In this document: piece by piece, positions 60,772 to 64,000 of the stretch
Numbering within the stretch: position 1 is the first letter of the stretch
Layout of the letters: each line of letters begins with the position of its first letter
Assembly: GCA_003612405.1 (NCBI GenBank)
Contig: RAYR01000001.1
Span: forward strand, 124,001 to 188,000
Length of the DNA: 64,000 nt
Source: a bacterium 0.1xD8-71
GTDB lineage: Bacteria > Bacillota > Clostridia > Lachnospirales > Lachnospiraceae
Direction: 5' to 3'
Notes under the pieces: generated by a model
The model's input: only the letters and a program-made list of their open reading frames with translations
Databases searched by the model: none
What the model was told of the DNA's origin: nothing
Program-made: the position numbers and the translations under genes

Positions 60772-61125
60772 ATGAAACAGGAACCGACAGCCGCAACAAT
60801 GGCAGGGATTTACAAATTATTGGATATGGAACTGTCAGACGTAAACGCGGATATTATACGGGTTCAGGAGAACGCAGCAGCGGAAATGATATCAGAAACG
60901 GCGGACGGGATTCTGGACGAATTAAAAAGGATATTTATAAAAATGCAGGACGTCTGGATATACGGCGACGGTTCCGATCAGGATCCGGAAACGATACACG
61001 CCTGTTTGACTGAAATATACAGAGCGGGGATCCAGATCGCCGGAATGTCGGTCAGACTGGCAGCAATCACAAGACACGGGATTATCCAGTCGGAACCGCT
61101 GAAAAGAATAGACGGCGGATTTTAA
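60772..61125 (+). CDS. Hypothetical helical protein
   Basis: 117 residues, mostly helical: TMAGIYKLLDMELSDVNADI, AAAEMISETADGILDELKRI and IYRAGIQIAGMSVRLAAITR. The start is ATG 60772 with AAGGCGG upstream. Soluble, acidic. No family. Part of the continuous rightward operon. Confidence 0.65.
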   Translation: MKQEPTAATMAGIYKLLDMELSDVNADIIRVQENAAAEMISETADGILDELKRIFIKMQDVWIYGDGSDQDPETIHACLTEIYRAGIQIAGMSVRLAAITRHGIIQSEPLKRIDGGF

Positions 61126-61138
61126 GAGGGCGTGGGGC

Positions 61139-61321
61139 ATGGAAAAACAGGTTGAAAATTTAAGGGCGGAACTTCTAAAAATAGGAATCAAAACAGATCA
61201 GGATCTGCGGGACGCAATCAGGAACCTTCCGCCGTTGAAGTTACATATTATGACGGGCGTTATCGGACAGCAGAAAGGGGCAGGGGATGGACTTAAACGG
61301 GAATGTGATTTATGCAGTTGA
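61139..61321 (+). CDS. Short hypothetical protein overlapping the HAD gene
   Basis: 60 residues: MEKQVENLRAELLKIGIKTD, DLRDAIRNLPPLKLHIMTGV, ending RECDLCS. A GGGCG-type site precedes the ATG. The last 35 bases overlap the HAD gene. It resembles short phage ORFs that begin with a helical LRAELLKIGI segment. Confidence 0.55.
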   Translation: MEKQVENLRAELLKIGIKTDQDLRDAIRNLPPLKLHIMTGVIGQQKGAGDGLKRECDLCS

Positions 61322-61655
61322 TTTTGACGGGACATTATCATTCGGGAGGTTTCCCGGCGTCGGAGATCCGAACGATAATTTGTTCCGGTTCCTGAAAGCG
61401 GAACAGGAGCGCGGGGCGCGTCTGATTCTGAATACTTGCAGGACAGGGGACGATCTGGCGGTGGCGGTGGAGTATTGCCGGGATCACGGACTGGAATTTG
61501 AATTTGTAAACGAGAATTTACCGGAACTAATAGAACTATACGGCGGCGACACGCGGAAAATAAACGCGGATTTTTACATAGACGATAAAGCCGTGAACCC
61601 GATCGCCGGACATTTTACCGTCGTTCCGGCAGGGTTCAATTTCAAAAAGGAATAA
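61287..61655 (+). CDS. HAD-like phosphatase-type protein
   Basis: 122 residues: motif I VDFDGTLSFG, motif II-like LILNTCRTGDDLAV, and motif III/IV-like ADFYIDDKAVNP. This is the capless small HAD type found in phages and possibly acts on a nucleotide or polynucleotide 3'/5' phosphate. GGGCAGGGG lies directly before the ATG. It is followed by a long hairpin at 61658. Confidence 0.82.
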   Translation: MDLNGNVIYAVDFDGTLSFGRFPGVGDPNDNLFRFLKAEQERGARLILNTCRTGDDLAVAVEYCRDHGLEFEFVNENLPELIELYGGDTRKINADFYIDDKAVNPIAGHFTVVPAGFNFKKE

Positions 61656-61657
61656 AA

Positions 61658-61697
61658 GGATCCCGGCGAAAGGCGGGGAGCCATAACGCCGGGATCC
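61658..61697. repeat. Perfect 11-bp stem with 18-base loop in an intergenic gap
   Basis: GGATCCCGGCG (61658-61668) and CGCCGGGATCC (61687-61697) are exact complements. The loop holds a small GGC/GCC pair. No T-run follows, so simple termination is unlikely. It starts 2 bases after the HAD stop; possible RNA control element, or origin-type stem for the Rep gene further on. Confidence 0.65.
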
Positions 61698-61738
61698 AAA
61701 GAATCAAACCATATTTATTATACCAAAGGGCGGGGAAT

Positions 61739-62443
61739 ATGTCAAAACGGAGAATCAGGGACAGAAAGAAAAGGATCAGGAGAATAAAAAGAATCCGGCG
61801 CGTGGTCTTATCAGGAACGGCGGTCGCGTCTGTCGCGGTAGTCGCGATAATTACATATCACACAATAACGCCGGAACAGGATAAAACGCCGGAGTCGATT
61901 GCGGTCATCCAGACGGAGCCGATCGCGCCGGAAATACATATTGACACAGAAAAGCAAGGGGAAACGCCGCGCACATATCAGGACGTCGATTTTGTCCCGC
62001 TGCCTGTCCCGATGACAGACACAGATCAGGAAATTGTTTTCGGTATCTGTCAGGAACACGGCGTCGCGTTCCCGCTTGTCATGGCGATTATAGAACACGA
62101 ATCGCATTTTGACAGGACGGCGCGTTCACAGTCCGGGGATTCCGGCTATATGCAGATAAACGATTGCAACGCGGAACGCCTGTCTGATTTAGGATTTTCG
62201 GATCTGTACGATCTGGAACAGAACGTCGGCGCGGGCGTTTATATCCTGAAAGAATTGTTTTCAAAGTATGAAGGCGACGCGACGTTTGTTCTTATGGCAT
62301 ACAACGCGGGAGAAAAAGGAGCGCGGGACATGAGGGAATCAGGAATCTATGAAACGGAATACACGGTAGAAATTTTGGAACGGGCGGAAGCCTTTTCTTC
62401 ATATATAGATAACGCCACAACAGAAAGAACAGGCGTTCGATAA
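61739..62443 (+). CDS. Lytic transglycosylase (SLT domain), membrane anchored
   Basis: 234 residues: a very basic start (KRRIRDRKKRIRRIKRIRR), one hydrophobic anchor (VVLSGTAVASVAVVAIITYH, residues ~21-40), a linker and the SLT domain. The SLT motifs are IIEHESHF (catalytic Glu), SGDSGYMQIN, ILKELFSKYEG and VLMAYNAGEKGARD. It faces outward and would cut peptidoglycan locally. Such enzymes serve conjugation machines as well as phage entry/tail parts. The leader contains GAATCAAACCAT but the start is further down with GGGCGGGG. Confidence 0.9.
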   Translation: MSKRRIRDRKKRIRRIKRIRRVVLSGTAVASVAVVAIITYHTITPEQDKTPESIAVIQTEPIAPEIHIDTEKQGETPRTYQDVDFVPLPVPMTDTDQEIVFGICQEHGVAFPLVMAIIEHESHFDRTARSQSGDSGYMQINDCNAERLSDLGFSDLYDLEQNVGAGVYILKELFSKYEGDATFVLMAYNAGEKGARDMRESGIYETEYTVEILERAEAFSSYIDNATTERTGVR

Positions 62444-62534
62444 AATGGCAGAGGGGCAAGGCGGCTTCCCGTCCTTGTAATGGGTATTAAGATATCAACC
62501 ATTTTTATATAGAACGCATATCAGGGGGCGGAAC
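62444..62534. other. Intergenic gap before rep, candidate origin region
   Basis: The 91-base gap holds a short inverted pair (CAAGG at 62459 and CCTTG at 62473) followed by an AT-rich stretch with GTATTAAGATATC. Rolling-circle origins often lie just upstream of rep and have this layout. No nick-site consensus can be proven. Confidence 0.35.
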
Positions 62535-63401
62535 ATGGGATCGAGAAAAAAATATATTGATGATTATGATTTTGAGGAATCATATAAAAAATCATTGGAG
62601 GATATGGAGCAGGATCAGATCGATCGTTACCTGAAAGAGAACAGGGCGGGGATTGCATATCAGACAAAGACAACAAAGGCGGGGGATCAACTGGAAGCGG
62701 ATATATACCCGGTATTCGGCAGCAGGAAAGACGCGCCCCGGACAAAGAGGGGGAAAGAGAGCCGCCCGGCACAAAAGAATCTGAACAGCAAAAGGGCGAA
62801 GCGGTATCTGAATAATTTAGTTAGTGCAAATTTCGGGGAAGGGGATCTATGGTGTACGTTCACATATGACGACGCACACCTTCCGGCGGATCAGGATGAA
62901 GCGGATCGGATATTCGGGAATTTCATCAGGAGGATAAACAGGCGGAGGAAAAAGGCGGGACTGGATAATGTGAAATACATATGTGTGACGGAGTATCAGG
63001 AGGAGGAAGGGAAAAAGACGCGTTGTCATCATCACGTCATTATGTCCGGGGATGTGAACCGGGACGAATTAGAAAAGATATGGGGGCAGGGAAAGAGGAA
63101 CCAGACGCGCCGGATCGATCCGGATCCTGACACACATATCGCCGGGATCGTGAATTATATCAGCAAGGATCCAAAAGGGCGGAAGCGGTGGAGGGCGTCA
63201 AAGAACCTGAAAAAGCCGATAGTGACGAAATCCGTCTGTCGGTTCGGGAAAAGGACAGCGGAGCGCATGGCGACAGACCGGGCATATCTGGAGAGCAGGA
63301 TCAAAAAATCATATCCCGGTTATAAATTCATAGACGCGGAAGTCAGGGTAAATGATATCAACGGCGGATTCTACATATACGCCCGAATGGTTCGGGATTG
63401 A
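62535..63401 (+). CDS. HUH-endonuclease replication initiator (rolling-circle Rep-like)
   Basis: 288 residues: a charged N-terminal ~95, then the three Rep motifs in order. Motif I is LWCTFTYDDAHLP, motif II is RCHHHVIMSG (HUH metal site), and motif III is VNYISKDPKG with Tyr and Lys in the Y-x2-K spacing. A single catalytic Tyr is implied. The C-terminal part has no helicase domain, so host helicase would be needed. GGGGGCGG precedes the ATG. It fits rolling-circle replication of an excised circular element, or replication of a small-genome phage type. Confidence 0.85.
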   Translation: MGSRKKYIDDYDFEESYKKSLEDMEQDQIDRYLKENRAGIAYQTKTTKAGDQLEADIYPVFGSRKDAPRTKRGKESRPAQKNLNSKRAKRYLNNLVSANFGEGDLWCTFTYDDAHLPADQDEADRIFGNFIRRINRRRKKAGLDNVKYICVTEYQEEEGKKTRCHHHVIMSGDVNRDELEKIWGQGKRNQTRRIDPDPDTHIAGIVNYISKDPKGRKRWRASKNLKKPIVTKSVCRFGKRTAERMATDRAYLESRIKKSYPGYKFIDAEVRVNDINGGFYIYARMVRD

Positions 63402-63458
63402 AGGAGCCGACGAGGATATAAAGCAAATTCAGGAAAAGAAAAAAAGGAGGATCAAACA

Positions 63459-64000
63459 ATGCTAACTATCACAACAAACAAGACGGAGATCAAAGGGATC
63501 GCCGATCGGAGTATCAAGGAACGGACGCTTCCGATCACGGACTTCTGGACAAAACGGATCGTCAATCTGTTAGGCGCGCCGGATTCCGACAAGAAAGAAA
63601 TCATGCACAATTTGACAGAGGGCAGGACGGGAACGACAGACGCGGAACGGGAAGTCACATTCACGGCGGGCGGCGTGGCGGCGGTTCGGGTAAAGGTCAC
63701 AATCAGGATCGGGCAGCAGTCCGGCTTCGATTGTTTCATCCTGACGATCCGGGACGTTCTGGAAATCCGGGGGAGGGAAAACTTAGAACCGGAACCGGAG
63801 CCGGAACGGGAGGGAGAACCGGAAGTCGTCGGTATGCCAAACGCGCCCGCCGTCCGGGTAATAACAAAACAGATCGGATTCTGTAAGTATTGCGGACAGT
63901 CGCGGATCATTGAAGCACCGGAAGGATTTTCCGCCGCCGACTTGAACGAACAGGCTTCGGACGAGTGCGACTGCGACGAAGCGCGGCGTCAGAGGGAACG
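63459..64000 (+). CDS. Hypothetical protein, 3' end beyond window
   Basis: Open from ATG 63459 to the edge (180 codons). Leader AAAAAGGAGGATCAAACAATG fits the element's leader family. The N-terminal part (IKGIADRSIKERTLPITDFW, VTFTAGGVAAVRVKVTI) is followed by an acidic EPEPEPERE linker. Then a Cys motif (GFCKYCGQS, DECDCD) could bind zinc. No family recognised; the Cys end is similar in style to phage zinc-finger proteins. Confidence 0.65.
   Translation, partial: MLTITTNKTEIKGIADRSIKERTLPITDFWTKRIVNLLGAPDSDKKEIMHNLTEGRTGTTDAEREVTFTAGGVAAVRVKVTIRIGQQSGFDCFILTIRDVLEIRGRENLEPEPEPEREGEPEVVGMPNAPAVRVITKQIGFCKYCGQSRIIEAPEGFSAADLNEQASDECDCDEARRQRE

Noticed and set aside
59386-64000. Template repeat or reverse transcriptase for the suspected retroelement
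   Set aside because: No A-rich copy of 59262-59385 and no RT motif (YxDD) frame was seen to the window end; if real, they lie elsewhere.
50040-64000. Calling the element a tailed prophage
   Set aside because: There is a CI/Cro-type switch and phage-like small genes, but no terminase, portal, capsid or tail gene in view. The HUH Rep and transglycosylase fit other element types equally well.

Overview
The window is a piece of a Gram-positive, probably spore-forming Clostridia chromosome, most like Lachnospiraceae. The signs are strong AGGAGG-type ribosome sites, a sporulation gene (ytfJ/gerW), the Asp23 - fakA - recG - degV block, a U32/FtsW/PBP block and a Cys-rich spore-coat-like peptide. 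No rRNA, tRNA or CRISPR array was found.

Positions 1-50,200 are host backbone. In order: the 3' part of pheT; an M18 aminopeptidase; queA; a two-component system and its ABC transporter, with an unknown acyltransferase-like gene inside the operon; a MarR-MATE efflux pair behind a textbook double operator; a PilZ gene, a membrane gene and a lipoprotein gene; tyrA; an EF-G paralogue; a cytoplasmic ParB-like/BMP protein with a phosphoesterase; a decayed MerR-ABC locus; leuS; a chimeric hisJ remnant; small unknown genes; NusG-II, Gx transporter, ruvAB, zapA; U32, ftsW/rodA, pbp; an ECF sigma-ABC operon; HD-GYP; ytfJ; rpmB; Asp23, fakA, recG, degV. Two ABC systems carry a broken ATPase gene beside a still-open permease gene (7281-9988 and 21504-22837), so this strain is losing accessory exporters.

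From about 50,200 to the right edge (at least 13.8 kb) lies an integrated mobile element. It interrupts miaB just after the FGCQMN motif, and a large serine recombinase sits at the junction. Its left end (minus strand) holds the recombinase, a HIRAN membrane protein and a CI-like repressor. A divergent Cro-like gene then starts a rightward operon of small genes: a MazG-like domain, a C5 DNA methyltransferase, a DPPY-type methyltransferase, a HAD phosphatase-like protein, a lytic transglycosylase and an HUH rolling-circle Rep. No terminase, portal, capsid, relaxase or T4SS gene is visible before the edge, so prophage versus integrative plasmid-like element is open. Codon use, initiation leaders and GGATCC density all differ from the host part.

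The most unusual element features are: CTTGC-N6-GCAAG operators around the lysogeny-type switch; two copies of a promoter cassette, each followed by a convergent overlapping gene pair; an ATCAAACC leader reused before many start codons; and a DUF6273/C-type-lectin-like C-terminus followed by a GC-rich hairpin that resembles a diversity-generating retroelement target whose reverse transcriptase would lie outside the window. A technical caution: four apparent frameshifts (21731, 26331, 55202, 59893) are all single-base losses in short homopolymers, so some broken genes may be sequence errors. The stop codons at 7422 and 21603 and the internal deletions cannot be explained that way.
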